From Ureaplasma canigenitalium ATCC 51252 (GTDB lineage: Bacteria; Bacillota_I; Bacilli_A; Mycoplasmatales; Mycoplasmoidaceae): DNA of 64,000 nt. The stretch's first letter is position 1, and every line of letters begins with the position of its first letter. The notes beneath the pieces were generated by a model that saw nothing but the letters and a program-made list of their open reading frames with translations, did not search any database and was not told where the DNA came from. The translations under genes and the position numbers were made by a program. Of this stretch, positions 35,103 through 46,026 are shown piece by piece. The DNA is taken from positions 90,454 to 154,453 of the forward strand of contig NZ_JONZ01000005.1 of the NCBI RefSeq assembly GCF_000712165.1, in the 5' to 3' direction.

Positions 35103-37355
35103 CTATTTTAAATAAGTGAAACCACTTGGCCCTTTCTTCATATCGTAATCACTAAGATCTTTTGGATTATTATATTGGAATACCTTCTTCGCAAGAAGGA
35201 CACCAGCTTTCTTACTTCCTTCGAAGTATGATTCATAATCTTTTTTAGAAGTCTTAACAGAAGTTGTTTTATAAGTACTTCAACCTTTTGAAAGACTAGT
35301 GTGAAGTTTTTCTTCAAGGTCAAATTCCCCAAGGACTTTTTTAATCGGAGAGGTAACATAAACAACAACACGTTCAACCTCTTCACTTGGGATTACTTTG
35401 TAGAATAAAGTTGTTTTCTTGTTTTCAAACAATTCGATTGCTTCATTCTTACTTAGACTAATCATAATAGTCTGCTTTTGAATACCTTCAATTGCTTCAT
35501 TAGATTGAGTCAGTTTTTGACTTTCACGACGTCTCTTTTCTTCTTCATCTTCACTCGTAATTGATGTTTCTTCGTTAGATGCTGAATCACTCACCATATC
35601 GTCATCGTGCATCATAATATCTTCAACAACCATTTCGTGAATTTCATCAGAAGGGTCTTGTGAAACAGTTAGAGTTTCGTCATAACTTTGGTCTTCGATG
35701 ATTTCATAATCATGTTCTTGACACATCTCAACCATTTCTTCATCCATCGGAGTCTCATTAACAGTCGCATTCATCATTTGACTACCTTTTTCAATCTTAT
35801 CGAAATAGACTTTGTCTTCTTCGCTAAGCATTGTATGATTCTCATCATTGTAAAGGAAAAGATTGATTGCTCTTTGAATAGCATATTTGAAAGCAGGAGT
35901 ATTTTCCTTAGTAAATGCTTTATTCTCATCAAGATCTTTACGTAGATTTGTACCTTTGAAGTAATCGATTAGATACTCTTTAAAGTCTTGAATCTTTTCA
36001 ACAGGGACTTGGGAAATCATTTTTTCTTTAACTGTGAAAAGAATGATTGCTTCATCCGTTTGTTGATATGGTTTGTTTGGTGCTTGTTTAATAACAGCCA
36101 TCACACTTTGACCAAGTTTAAGGATTCGTTTTGTTTCATCATCAAGGTCAGAACCGAATTGACTAAACGCTTCAAGTTCTCGGTAGTTTGCTAGTTCAAG
36201 TTTTAGCGAAGCACCTGTTTGTTTAACTGATTTAATCTGAGCAGCAGACCCAACCCGTGATACAGATTGACCAGCATCAATCGCAGGTCGTTGACCAGCA
36301 TTGAATAATGAAGTCTGCATAAATAATTGACCATCAGTAATCGAAATAACATTTGTTGGAATATATGCTGAAATATCCCCAGCTTGTGTTTCAACAATTG
36401 GAAGTGCGGTAATGCTACCAGCACCTAGACTGTCGTTTAATTTACATGCCCGTTCAAGCAAACGACTATGAAGATAGAACACATCCCCGGGATAGGCTTC
36501 ACGACCAGGTGGTCGACGAAGTAGTAACGAAATTGTCCGATATGCAATGGCATGTTTTGATAGGTCGTCGTAAATAATTAAGACGTCCTTACCTTGGTGC
36601 ATTCAGTATTCCGCGATGGTTACCCCGGTATAAGGGGCAATATATTGAAGGGCAGGTAATTCTGAACTCGTTGCTGAAACAACGGTTGTATATTCCATTG
36701 CTTGGTTTCGCTCAAGTGTTCTTACAACATTAGCAACAGTTGAGTTCTTTTGACCAATTGCAACATATACACAGTATACATTTTTCCCTCTTTGGTTAAT
36801 AATGGTATCAAGAGCAATAGTTGTTTTTCCTGTTTGACGGTCACCAATTATTAACTCTCTTTGTCCCTTACCAATCGGGAACATACTATCGATTGATAGA
36901 ATACCAGTTTCAAGTGGTTGGTGAACTGATTTACGATCCATTACCCCGTGTGCAATTTTTTCAATCACATCGGTGTGTTCAGTTTTAATTTCACCTTTAT
37001 TATCAATTGCTTTACCAAGAGCATCAACAACTCGTCCTAAAAGGGCATCCCCAACCGGAACTGAAACAATCCGGTTAGTTCGATAAACCTTATCCCCTTC
37101 TTTAATCCCAGAATAATCTCCAAGTAAAACAATACCGACAACATCTTCTTCAAGGTTAAAAGCAATCCCTTCAACCCCGTTTTGAAAACGAACAATTTCG
37201 TTTAACTGTACATTATCAAGAGCATCTGCAAGAGCAATCCCGTCCCCAATTGAGATTACAGATCCGGTTTCTTTTGATTCAGGATGGTCATTAAGGTTCT
37301 TGATTTGGTGCTTAATCAAATCAACTAGTGAGTTGGCTTGATTCTTATTTGTCAT
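35103..37355 (-). CDS. atpA: ATP synthase alpha subunit with acidic linker and ASCH/PUA-like C-terminal domain
   Basis: A 750-residue protein. Residues 1 to ~525 are a normal F1 alpha subunit: Walker A GDRQTGKT at 171-178, [13 protein letters not shown] and [17 protein letters not shown] all present. Residues ~527-621 are very acidic and Met/Ser-rich. Residues ~626-750 read as a compact ASCH/PUA-like domain, with the pattern [38 protein letters not shown], a [20 protein letters not shown] segment and a final GPSGFTYLK. The frame is open throughout (TGA tryptophans at 36603 and 35280). ATG 37355 is chosen over GTG 37364 because GGTGGAG lies five bases upstream. It overlaps the delta-like gene by 11 nt. 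The alpha assignment is certain; the ASCH assignment is by pattern only. Confidence 0.93.
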
Positions 37356-37653
37356 ATGCTCCACCCTCTTTCTTTATATTTTGACTTAAACTGTCTAATT
37401 TACTTTTTAATGAAAAATCATTAATCTCAGAATTAACTTTCACAACGATTCCACCAATCAGTGACTCATCAATAATTTCAGTAAGAACGATATCTGCTTG
37501 ATAACGTTTTTTAAGGATATCAATTAATTTCATCTTTTGTTCTTTTGAAAGACTAAAAGGAGTTCTGGCTTCCGCATTATGGTATTTGACAGAATAGTTT
37601 TTTAGCTTGTTATAGATGATTTTTGAATACTTGTCTAATTTACTTGTACCCAT
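37345..37653 (-). CDS. Second copy of the ATP synthase delta C-terminal domain
   Basis: A 102-residue protein without membrane spans. Its residues ~33-95 align by eye with the C-terminal domain of the full delta subunit encoded just upstream: F-L-x-K-x-Q spacing, L-x-K-x-Y, then [15 protein letters not shown] against VDKNIIGGIVVTFNS, and a closing S-x-x-x-KL. It lacks the N-terminal six-helix domain that binds alpha. It shares TAATG with the atpH stop and overlaps atpA. So it is a partial duplicate of atpH, kept as an intact frame with its own start; it may add a second delta-like contact to subunit b or substitute for part of delta. Function is inferred. Confidence 0.85.
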   Translation of the reverse strand: MGTSKLDKYSKIIYNKLKNYSVKYHNAEARTPFSLSKEQKMKLIDILKKRYQADIVLTEIIDESLIGGIVVKVNSEINDFSLKSKLDSLSQNIKKEGGAYDK

Positions 37654-38195
37654 TAATGATTAATTCCTTCCTGTTGAAAAACGGCTTTTAATTTACCGAT
37701 TACAGAGTTATCAATGGTATTTGAGTTAAAGGTAACGACAATTCCACCGATGATGTTTTTATCGACGATAAATGTTGGTTTAAATTTCACACTATATTTT
37801 TTTTCAAGCGATTCAAGGAGTCTAGTTTCTTGATCTTTTGTTAATTCAAAGGCAGTTGTGATTTCAATTTCAACTAATTTAAGTTCATTGTTTAAAAGTT
37901 TTATTGATTTAGTAAGGATGTCCTTAACTAGACGAAATAAATCACGGTCGATAAGAAGAAGAAGAAAGTTAAGCAAGTACTCTTCGATTTCATTTTCAAA
38001 AATCGCTTTAATTTCTTTTTTTCTTACTTCCTTATCAAGATCAACTTCTTGAATGTATTCGTAAAATCCTGGAGCTTCTTTAAAAGCTTCCTTAATTGTT
38101 TCAAGGTGGATAAGGTATTTTTCAACCTTGCCTTGGTCACGAGCTAATTCAAATAGTGCATAAGAGTATTTTTCAACTATTTTAGTTTTTTTCAT
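37653..38195 (-). CDS. atpH: ATP synthase delta subunit
   Basis: Peripheral-stalk subunit linking F1 alpha to the b subunit, 180 residues (normal length). The N-terminal helical domain (KYSYALFELARDQGKVEKYL) and the C-terminal domain (KNIIGGIVVTFNS) are both present. It starts seven bases after atpF. The following 102-aa gene repeats its C-terminal domain. Confidence 0.95.
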   Translation of the reverse strand: MKKTKIVEKYSYALFELARDQGKVEKYLIHLETIKEAFKEAPGFYEYIQEVDLDKEVRKKEIKAIFENEIEEYLLNFLLLLIDRDLFRLVKDILTKSIKLLNNELKLVEIEITTAFELTKDQETRLLESLEKKYSVKFKPTFIVDKNIIGGIVVTFNSNTIDNSVIGKLKAVFQQEGINH

Positions 38196-38202
38196 AAGTT
38201 AA

Positions 38203-38841
38203 TTAATGATTAACAGCTTTTTTAGGAGATGATGAATCAAAATCCTTGATGAATTCATCTACTAATTTATCGTTGTCAGCTCTGGTAATGTTTTTCTTAA
38301 TTAAAGCTTCAGCTGCCACAAAAGCGGCTTCCTTAGCTTCTCTTGTTAGACGGTCAAGATTTGATTTATATTGGTTTTCGATGTCAGTTGTTGCTGATTT
38401 AATCATATGATCAGCATTTTCCTTCGCAAGACGTTCTTGTTCGATCATATAGTTCGAAGCTTCTGTTTTAGCTGAAGCAATAATTTCATTAGCTTTGTTT
38501 GTTGCTTCAAGTTGTTCTTTCTTAGCTTCTTCCATATATAACATTGCCTCTTCTTTTGCTTTTTCTGCATCAGTAATTTCTTTAGCAATATATTCACGTC
38601 TTCGATCTAACATCTTATTTGTTGGTTTTCAAATCATTCAAAGAATAATTGAGAAAACAAAACACATCGCAATCACTTGAGCAATAAATACTCAAACGTT
38701 AGGGAACATTGTGTTAATAATTTCAGCAGCATTAAGTTCAGGAATGTCAGCTGTACAACTTGCTAAAAACGGAATCCCGATTGCAGCAAGTCCAGCTACA
38801 CCAAAACTAGCTAACAGTTTATTTTTTGTTTGTTGTTTCAT
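38203..38841 (-). CDS. atpF: ATP synthase b subunit, lipoprotein form
   Basis: Peripheral-stalk subunit of 212 residues. Unlike most bacteria it begins with a lipoprotein signal peptide ending in LASC (Cys at 29), as known for mycoplasmal b subunits. A membrane span (about 45-65) and a long charged helix follow (RRREYIAKEITDAEKAKEEA) that dimerises along the stalk. The start at 38841 is supported by GAGGAGG. Three TGA tryptophans occur near the membrane span. Confidence 0.93.
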
Positions 38842-38904
38842 TAGTTTCGACCTCCTCATTCTCGTTCTTATTATTTCTTGTTAATAAATTAATAAAGGTA
38901 ATAA

Positions 38905-39237
38905 TTAAGCAACGAAAACAATTAGAATCGCAATAATCAAGGCATAAATCGCCACCGCTTCGGCAAGGGCAAGACCTACAATCATTGTAGAAAGAATCTT
39001 AGGTTGTGCTTCTGGGTTACGAGCTACAGCATTTACCGCTTGTGAAGTTGAGAAACCTTGCATAACCCCAACGAAACCAGCAGCTCACATAGTCATGGCA
39101 GCACCAACATACTTACCTAGATAAGCAATTGATGCACCATTTTGCAGAGTACCTACTTGATTAGGCTCAATGTTAGGTAATGCACCAGTTTCAAGGTGAG
39201 ACGCAATAACTCCTGTAATATCAATAAATGATGACAT
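38905..39237 (-). CDS. atpE: ATP synthase c subunit
   Basis: Proteolipid of the rotor ring, 110 residues. It has two hydrophobic helices joined by the polar loop ARNPEAQ; the ion-binding carboxylate is E93 in GLALAEAVAIYAL. About 30 extra residues precede the first helix compared with E. coli, a common mycoplasma feature. No sodium-binding signature is obvious, so proton use is likely. Confidence 0.96.
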
Positions 39238-39272
39238 AATAAAACTCCTGTTTTAATTAATTAAATATTTTA

Positions 39273-40109
39273 TTAATGAGTGGCAGAAACTGCATTCGCT
39301 TCTAGATTAACTTCTTCTCCGTTCGCAATTCTTCTTGCTTCTTCTCGCTTACGAAGTTTTTCAGCTTTCATATGTGCCACATGTTCTCAATGTTCTTCAG
39401 CCTCACGGATTTCAAGACCTCATGTAATACTTGAAAGTAATGTAAACACATAAGCTTGAATTGAACCGGCAAACATTGTGAAGTACCCGATTAGAATTGG
39501 TAAAATCGTCATTGAACCAATCAGTGAAATTCCAACTCAAGGAACAACATTAGTAAATCCAGCAAAAGCTCAGAATGTAATGTTTAACAATACAGCAGCG
39601 GCTGTAATGTTACCTCAAAGACGGAATGTAAGAGAAATAATTGGAGATAATTTACTCATTATTTCAAGTGGATTTATCATAATTGGGATTTTCTTAATCT
39701 TAAAAGCGAACTTCGCAAAGTAACTAGCTTTTTGGTAACGTAGAGCAACGAATTGACCACCAATAATGCTAAAGACAGCCATCGCAAGCGGTACCGCTGA
39801 AGCGGTTGTCCCTTCTTTAAAACCAAAAAGGGAAACCATATTCGCTGTGAATATGAATGAGAAAACAAATAAAATAGCGGGAGCTAATTTAACATATTTC
39901 TTTCCCATTGTATCAACAACAAGACCACGAATGAAGTTCACAATCATGCCAATGATGATGACGAATCTGTTAGGTATATCATGTACCTTCATTTTTCGCA
40001 CCATTGCATAGTAAACTGAACCAATTACTAAGATAATTAAAGTTACCATAATAATTGCACCAATATGCGGAATTGCAAAATTGGGATTCAATGGTTCATA
40101 ATTTTCCAT
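39273..40109 (-). CDS. atpB: ATP synthase a subunit
   Basis: Fo channel subunit of 278 residues with about six spans. The essential arginine is in SLTFRLWGN (about R163), and the C-terminal spans carry VFTLLSSITWGLE in place of the usual YVFTLLxxxYL. An extra charged C-terminal tail (EEHWEHVAHMKAEKLRKREEA) extends into the cytoplasm. A TGA tryptophan lies in the channel helix at 39615, a residue usually F or W in the family. Confidence 0.94.
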
Positions 40110-40134
40110 CTCTTCACCTTCCTTTAAATGTACT

Positions 40135-40602
40135 TTAAATTGTTTTTATTTTTTTATTGTAAAGTAATCCTTGTAACAACATACTTACAATTTGGCCAAG
40201 CATAAGCAAACCAGAAAAGATAAACAACGAATAAATTTCAAAAATTTCCACACCAAGTATGCTATTAACAGCTGTTCCAATTAATACTGGACTGGCCATT
40301 AATAAATTAAAAAAAATATGGATAGCAGCGAAAATAAAAGTATTTCCTTGCCGCAGTAATCGATATTGTTTATTTGTAGGTGCATTAATTAATTTATTAA
40401 TTCGCATCGAAAGTAGCTTATTAACAACGACGTTTCTTAAACACATCAATAAAAAATTAAGTGTGGTACTAATTAAGAAAGAATAAAAAAATCTTTCTCA
40501 ATTCGGTGCTACAATAGCTAAAAAAATGACTACGATTAATGAAATCATAGTAATTGGCAAAAATAGCATCAAATAATAATTGAAAGATTTTTGAATTTTC
40601 AT
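40135..40602 (-). CDS. AtpI-like membrane protein
   Basis: A 155-residue protein with four hydrophobic segments, first gene of the ATP synthase operon. Position and topology match the AtpI-type proteins that help assemble the c ring, although sequence similarity is not obvious. The start at 40602 (MKIQKSFNYY) is chosen because a TATAAT on the minus strand at 40642-40647 places the transcript start downstream of the earlier TTG at 40695. A TGA tryptophan at 40498 joins its two halves. Confidence 0.7.
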
Positions 40603-40641
40603 TGAGTTGTTGTTTACTTTGGGCTTAATCGGCTTAGTTCT

Positions 40642-40647
40642 ATTATA
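40642..40647 (-). promoter_or_regulatory. -10 box of the ATP synthase operon
   Basis: TATAAT on the minus strand, within TATATAAT, about 40 bases before the first ATG of the operon. A -35 box is weak (TTTAGA at 40667-40672, spacer 19). Confidence 0.5.
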
Positions 40648-40832
40648 TAGAATTAAAGACCGATATTCTAAAGAATATATCAATAAAAGAGCCAAGATGA
40701 TCGATCTTTAACAATGAGTAAGAGTTAAGAGTGAGATAAGGTGACGATAAAAAAGAGATAAGAGTGGAATAAAGAAAATAATAAACACAAAAACTGATTG
40801 AAAATTATTAAGATATATAAATGAGGTAAGGT

Positions 40833-41582
40833 ATGAATCAAATTTTTATACAAATTTTAGATAAAAATGAAGAAATGGCAAAGGCGACAATGCCGGTTGT
40901 CCTTCGTGTAAAGGAAAACATTATTCCAGGGGTTTTCCGAAAACTAGAGTCTTTTAAAAAACACGAAAAGTTAGAAATGATTGATGATAAAATCTACATC
41001 AAAATTGACGGTGTTACCTTTGTAATTTATTATCCGACTTTAAATAAGGTTCACTGTCAACATTCATGTACTGGTTTTATTCATCAAGTGAAGGAATTTA
41101 GCGACTTGCACCTTGAACGGATTGACATTTGCAATTCCCTTTATGAAAAAAACAAAATTTCTTTGCTAGTTGAGTTAACAAACTATGTAATTCAAACATT
41201 TGATCGATTTATTACTTGTGTTGACCTTTTTAGTGTTCATATGCAGACTGATAACTATAAATATTTTGCTAATTATATTTACCGTTATGAATATTTATTT
41301 GATTTGAACTGATACAAGGAAGCATTCCGGATTGAGTATAGTGAAAAGTACAAAGGAATTTATGTTCACTATTTAAACGGTTTTGGTTTCCTTGATTTTG
41401 TGTTAAAGGATAACAATAAAGACCACCATTGTTTGGTACGAAAGGCCATTGAAATCTTAAAAAATATTCTTGTCTCTGATGAACAAGGAGTTGAGAATTA
41501 CCTAGATTGTCTACGACACGATTACATCGTTTCTACTTTTGTTGATCACTCATCAAAAGTCTATTTAATCCAAAAAATCTAG
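40833..41582 (+). CDS. Unrecognised protein of 249 aa
   Basis: A soluble, Cys/His-sprinkled protein with no membrane segment and no motif I know. It stands alone on the plus strand between the ATP synthase operon and the copA terminator. An SD-like GAGGTAAGG precedes the ATG. One TGA tryptophan at 41310 lies mid-frame, and the aromatic-rich sequence (YFANYIYRYEYLFDLNWYKEA region) looks like a real protein. It has its own terminator directly after the stop. Confidence 0.8.
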
Positions 41583-41585
41583 AGT

Positions 41586-41612
41586 AAAAAAACCAGGGCA
41601 ACCTGGTTTTTT
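41586..41612. terminator. Bidirectional terminator between the 249-aa gene and copA
   Basis: AAAACCAGG / CCTGGTTTT with loop GCAA, flanked by A7 and T6. It serves the plus-strand gene at 41582 and the minus-strand copA, whose stop is at 41614. Confidence 0.88.
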
Positions 41613-41613
41613 C

Positions 41614-43800
41614 TTATACTTCCATTTTTGAAATTACTTTGTACTCTTTATTATTTCTTTCCTTTCGGGTAAGAAGACGAATTCTCATTAATTTAAATAT
41701 TAGACTATTTAGAACAACGGCGATATCGCTTGTTGCCATAATAAAGACAGCAATAAAAGCTGGAATAATCCCGACAATAGCAAGTGGGATAAAGATAATA
41801 TTATAACCAAAAGCTCACAGCAAGCTCGAAATCATAAAACGTCGAGTGTATTTAGTCGTTTGGATAATTTTAATGATGTTAACAATATCAGGATTTAATA
41901 AGTTAATGTCACTAACGGCATTAACCGCTTTATTGTGAACGCCGATGGAAACCGAAAGGTCACTTTGCTTAAGAGCAAGAAGGTCGTTTATACCGTCACC
42001 AACATACATAACAACATTACCTTCGTCTTGAATTTTTTTAATAATGTGTTGCTTTTCGTCTGGTTTTACTTCGTAAAAAAACTCCTTAATGTTTAACTTA
42101 TTTGCAATATACTTAGCAGCACCATATTGGTCGCCGGTAATCATATAAGTTTTAATTCCGTTGCTATTTAACCATTTAATTGTTTCATATGCATCTTCCC
42201 GGATTTGGTCAACAAAAATAAGGATAGTTTTAACAATCTTGTTTTTCGCAAGACAAACATAAGAGTAAAGTGCATCTTGATTTTTAATTTCATCTGTTAA
42301 ATCAACATCAAAAATGAAACCATTTTCCCGAGCATATTTGTATGAAATCATATGGAAGGTGTCGTTATCTTTCTTCGCTACAATTCCAACTCCGGCAATT
42401 TCCTCGATATTAGTAACACTTTCATCGGGTTTAATATCATTCCGTTGTGCATAGTTTACAAATGCTTTTGCAAGTGGATGAATTGAAACTTGTTCCATAC
42501 TATTCATTACACTTAGATAATCATAATCACCAACCACTTTATCTAGGACAAGTTTACCGTGTGTTAGTGTTCCTGTCTTATCAAAACAAACAGCATTAAT
42601 TTTTTTTATCTTTTCAAAGATTTGTGAATTGTTATAAACAATTCCATTTTTGGCCGCACGAGCAGCACCAATTAAGACCGAAAGCGGAATAGCAATACCG
42701 AATGCACAAGGACACGAAATAACAAGCACAGCAATGAAAACATAAACGGCTTTATCAACAGTAGCGGCATAACTATCAATGTTCCCATTAATGTGGTTAT
42801 TATGACTTAAATTCAAGAAGTTAACATTGTGAAGAGAAGGAACATAAAGTTGAAGAAGAAGACCAAGAATCGCAAAAAGCAAAATAATCGGAGTAAAAAT
42901 CATTGCAATTTTATCCGCAATCTGCATTAACTTTGGTTTATCGTTAGCAATTTTGTTAACACCATTAATGATCTTTTTAATTGTTGAATCAGCAAACCGT
43001 TTTGTGATTTGCATAATAAACGGATTTCCAATGTTAATTGCTCCAGCAATTAACTCATCGTTAACCTGTTTTAAAATTGGACGAGCTTCACCAGTTAATG
43101 AAGATTCATCAACTTCACAACTATCTGAAACTAATTTTCCATCTAGCGGAATTCCTTCACCTTTTTTTACTAAACAGTAATCACCAATTTGAGCGATAAA
43201 CACTTTTTTAGTTGAAACTTCTTTAGTTACTGGATCATAAAAGTGGTATTCCTTAATCTGAAGGTCATTTAAGGACTTAACATCCTGATTAGCTTTTAAT
43301 TTAATTTTGTCATTGACAAGAAAACCAACTGACATTGTCGCAATAATCATACATGCCGTTTCATAAAAACCATGACCAGTTGTTTGTTTATCAATAGTTA
43401 TTTTAATTAATAAATATGTACTATAAATGAAAGCAGAAAGGGTACTTAGGACAATGAGAATGTTCATCCCTGGTTTCTTCCATTTAAAAATTTCAAAAAA
43501 AGCATTTTTAAAATAACTGTAACCTAGACCAAAAATAACAACAATTGAAAAAGCACAAACAATTCAACCATAAATAATTCTTTGATCAATAGTCAATCAA
43601 GATGGTGTATCGAACATAAATCACATTTCAAAAACCATTAAAGGTAATGAAATAATCATTGCAATCGAAGTGATAGAAAGCGACTTTATGTAATTTTTTC
43701 TCGTTGTTGGTAGTTTTTTTCATCTATCACGAAGTGATAATTTTGATTTATTCTCAATCGCAATTGAAGGTTGCTTAAGTACTAGTTCTTTTTCTATCAT
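41614..43800 (-). CDS. copA: Copper-type P1B ATPase
   Basis: Heavy-metal P-type ATPase of 728 residues in the membrane, probably exporting copper. SCPC lies at about 362-365 in the metal-binding helix, DKTGT at about 407-411, TGEARP in the actuator domain, HPLA in the nucleotide domain, and GDGIND near the C-terminus. There is no N-terminal heavy-metal domain; the metallochaperone domain is a separate gene just upstream. Copper rather than zinc is inferred from CPC and the chaperone. TGA tryptophans occur in the N-terminal spans and at 41815. Confidence 0.9.
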
Positions 43801-43803
43801 AAC

Positions 43804-44028
43804 TTAATATTTATATTCTTCAAGCACCGTTGAATCAAATCCACCATTTTTCATAGCTTGAAGCACATCCTCTTTCGTATAAAGATTTTCATCAAATTCA
43901 ACTTCAATTTCTTTTGAAAGAATATTTATGTTCAGTGAGTTAAGTTTTAACAATTTAAGGCTATCTGTGATGTTCCCAGCACAACTACCGCAACTTATAT
44001 TATCTGTGGTTAATAAAAGGTATGTCAT
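43804..44028 (-). CDS. copZ: CopZ-like copper chaperone
   Basis: A 74-residue heavy-metal-associated domain with the metal motif CGSC (Cys13, Cys16), slightly altered from GMxCxxC. It presumably delivers copper to CopA, whose gene starts three bases later. The start at 44028 is chosen for the strong SD AAGGAGGC; an upstream TTG at 44073 would add 15 residues without support. The ferredoxin-like HMA length fits. Confidence 0.85.
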   Translation of the reverse strand: MTYLLLTTDNISCGSCAGNITDSLKLLKLNSLNINILSKEIEVEFDENLYTKEDVLQAMKNGGFDSTVLEEYKY

Positions 44029-44145
44029 AACAAGCCTCCTTGTAGAATAAACGGAACAATTAAAATATAACATAATAACTATAACAAATATTTCTTTTTT
44101 ATTATTTTTATAAGTTCCATAAGGGAAAAATTTAAATAAATTTGG

Positions 44146-45069
44146 TTAAATTCAGAAATTTCCCCATTCTTCATCCATCTTTTTTCAACCTTCTTTATCT
44201 CAAAAAGTGAAAAAACCGCTCGCTGTATTAAGGGTAATTTCACCAATATATCAACGGTGATTTTCAAAGTATCAATCCGCTCTTATATGGTTAATTAAAA
44301 GTTCTTTTTTGAACCATTCAAAGAGTTTCTGCGAAACCATTATTGGAATTGAGCAATCAATCGTTAATGTCTCATCATTAAAAATTGATTGATGAGTTGA
44401 CAAATCATAGATATTACTTTTTAATTTTGACCAGTCATAATTATTTTTCTCAACTTCTGACTTATCCATAATCATTAAGAACATCTTATCTTTGAAACAA
44501 AAAAATTTATAGTCGGTGGCAAGAGTATTTTTTGAAATTAAAGGTTCGATGATGACCCTTGTTTTAATAAAACGATAACACCAAGTTTGATAGAAGTTTT
44601 TAGGTTCAGCGACAAAAGGTTCTTTTAATAATTGGTTGAAAAAATTAATTGCCTTAATTAACTCCTTCTCAGGAGTGTCTTCGTGAATAATCAATACTTC
44701 CTCGTTCTCGGTACTATTTGAAGTTTTTATGATAAAAGGTCGTTTAATTTTCTTTAATTCATCAAGACTTAATAAATTTTCAGCATCATAGATTTTATAA
44801 GTGTCAACAAGGAAAATATCAAGCATTAATTTAGCCATCATTTTCTTAAACTCAACCTTGTCAACAAAAGGCAATATGCCGCATTGGTTAGTATTAAAAT
44901 ACATATGGACTAACTTTTCATTATAGGTTCTCGGTTGATCAAAGTCCGGTGTATAACCCATTTCTTCAATGAAAATTTTAGTAAACTCATCCTTAAACTT
45001 TTTACGGTCAGAAAGGTAGTATAACTGAGTTATAGAATCTAACTTTTTGATATTTTCGTCTGTAATCAT
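44146..45069 (-). CDS. TupA-like ATP-grasp protein
   Basis: A 307-residue protein of the TupA-like ATP-grasp family. The visible signs are YNEKLVHMYFN near the N-terminus, FVDKVEFKKMM, KRPFIIKTSNSTENEE (lysine of the ATP-binding loop), RVIIEPLI and DYKFFCFKDKMFL. Relatives make peptide- or amino-acid-like bonds on surface polysaccharides. The frame continues through TGA tryptophans at 44272 and beyond to FWI at the C-terminus. It starts two bases after the DUF2156 gene, so the two probably work together on one substrate. The substrate is unknown. Confidence 0.75.
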
Positions 45070-45071
45070 AA

Positions 45072-46019
45072 TTAATCCTCGATTTCAATACAAACCCTGG
45101 TAACTTCTTTAATAGGATGGTAGCTTTTTTTACTATCGTTTATGTTTTTAGAAGAAGCATCATCCTGTCGATCAATATAAGGACTAGTAATATCGTTATT
45201 AATTAGATTCCTAGTTAAAAGAAACTGATAAGCTCCCCGGATGTGACGCATTGTTTGTTCAATGATAATTTCACTAATTTCTTCATTTAAATAAACCAAG
45301 GTAAAACCAACAATATTGCTAGTTTTATCCTCTACCATAACACTACCTTTAAAGTCATTTACATTATAGAACTTTTCTATGATGTCAATATTTGCTTGTA
45401 CCATTAAGTTATAAGCATCACGATTTGTTTTAATATCTCAGGTAGAAAGAAAATTAATGACGTCCTTTTTATCGGTTTTTTCATCATAATTTCTTACTGT
45501 ATATTCAGTACCGTGATTCTTGATAAAGTAGTTAAGATTGTTTCTTTTTTTCTGTAAAGATTTGCCACCCAAAGTTTTTAATTTCTCAGTTTCATAAATA
45601 AAATTAGCACTTCAACTATACAATTCTTTATGTTTAAGTGTTAATGTTTCACCTTGGAGAAAATCCCTTGATAAACCATTAAAAATAGGAATAATATTTT
45701 GAAAACTTGTCCTAAGTTTCTTCATTCCAAAAGAAACTAAGAAATCTAAACTAACATCCTTGTGACTAAAACTGTAAATAACAAAATATTTACCATTAAA
45801 ACGATTTACAAATTCATCTGTCTCAATTTGTTTTAAATCATCATTAGCGATACCATAAAAAAGAACAATCCTTTCTTCCTTGAAGTATTCAAAAAAAATA
45901 TCGTAACCATAGTATGTCCAGAGACAAAGAGTAAGACCAGAAATAGGACAATGACTTCCAATTTCCTTCTTGTATTCATTAACTTTACGGAAGTTTAAGT
46001 TAGTTAGTTTTGTAATCAT
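45072..46019 (-). CDS. DUF2156 (lysyl-phosphatidylglycerol synthase C-terminal domain) protein
   Basis: A 315-residue GNAT-related protein of the DUF2156 family, the catalytic domain of MprF-type aminoacyl-phosphatidylglycerol synthases. The diagnostic GGKSLQKKRNNLNYF motif lies mid-protein and a C-terminal VTRVCIEIED closes the fold. It has no membrane spans, so it is the stand-alone soluble form. The ATG at 46040 lies inside the rpsI terminator, so I use 46019. It is coupled to the ATP-grasp gene. Transfer of an amino acid from tRNA to a lipid or other acceptor is by family; the acceptor is unknown. Confidence 0.8.
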
Positions 46020-46026
46020 AATTATC

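Noticed and set aside
36602..36603. AtpA as a frameshifted or split gene at the TGA codon
   Set aside because: The TGA stands for tryptophan in AEYW-MHQG, the two halves are in the same frame and the conserved alpha sequence continues across it.
44079..44267. 62-aa frame upstream of copZ
   Set aside because: It is out of frame with the TupA-like gene, whose real C-terminus continues through TGA tryptophans across the same DNA.
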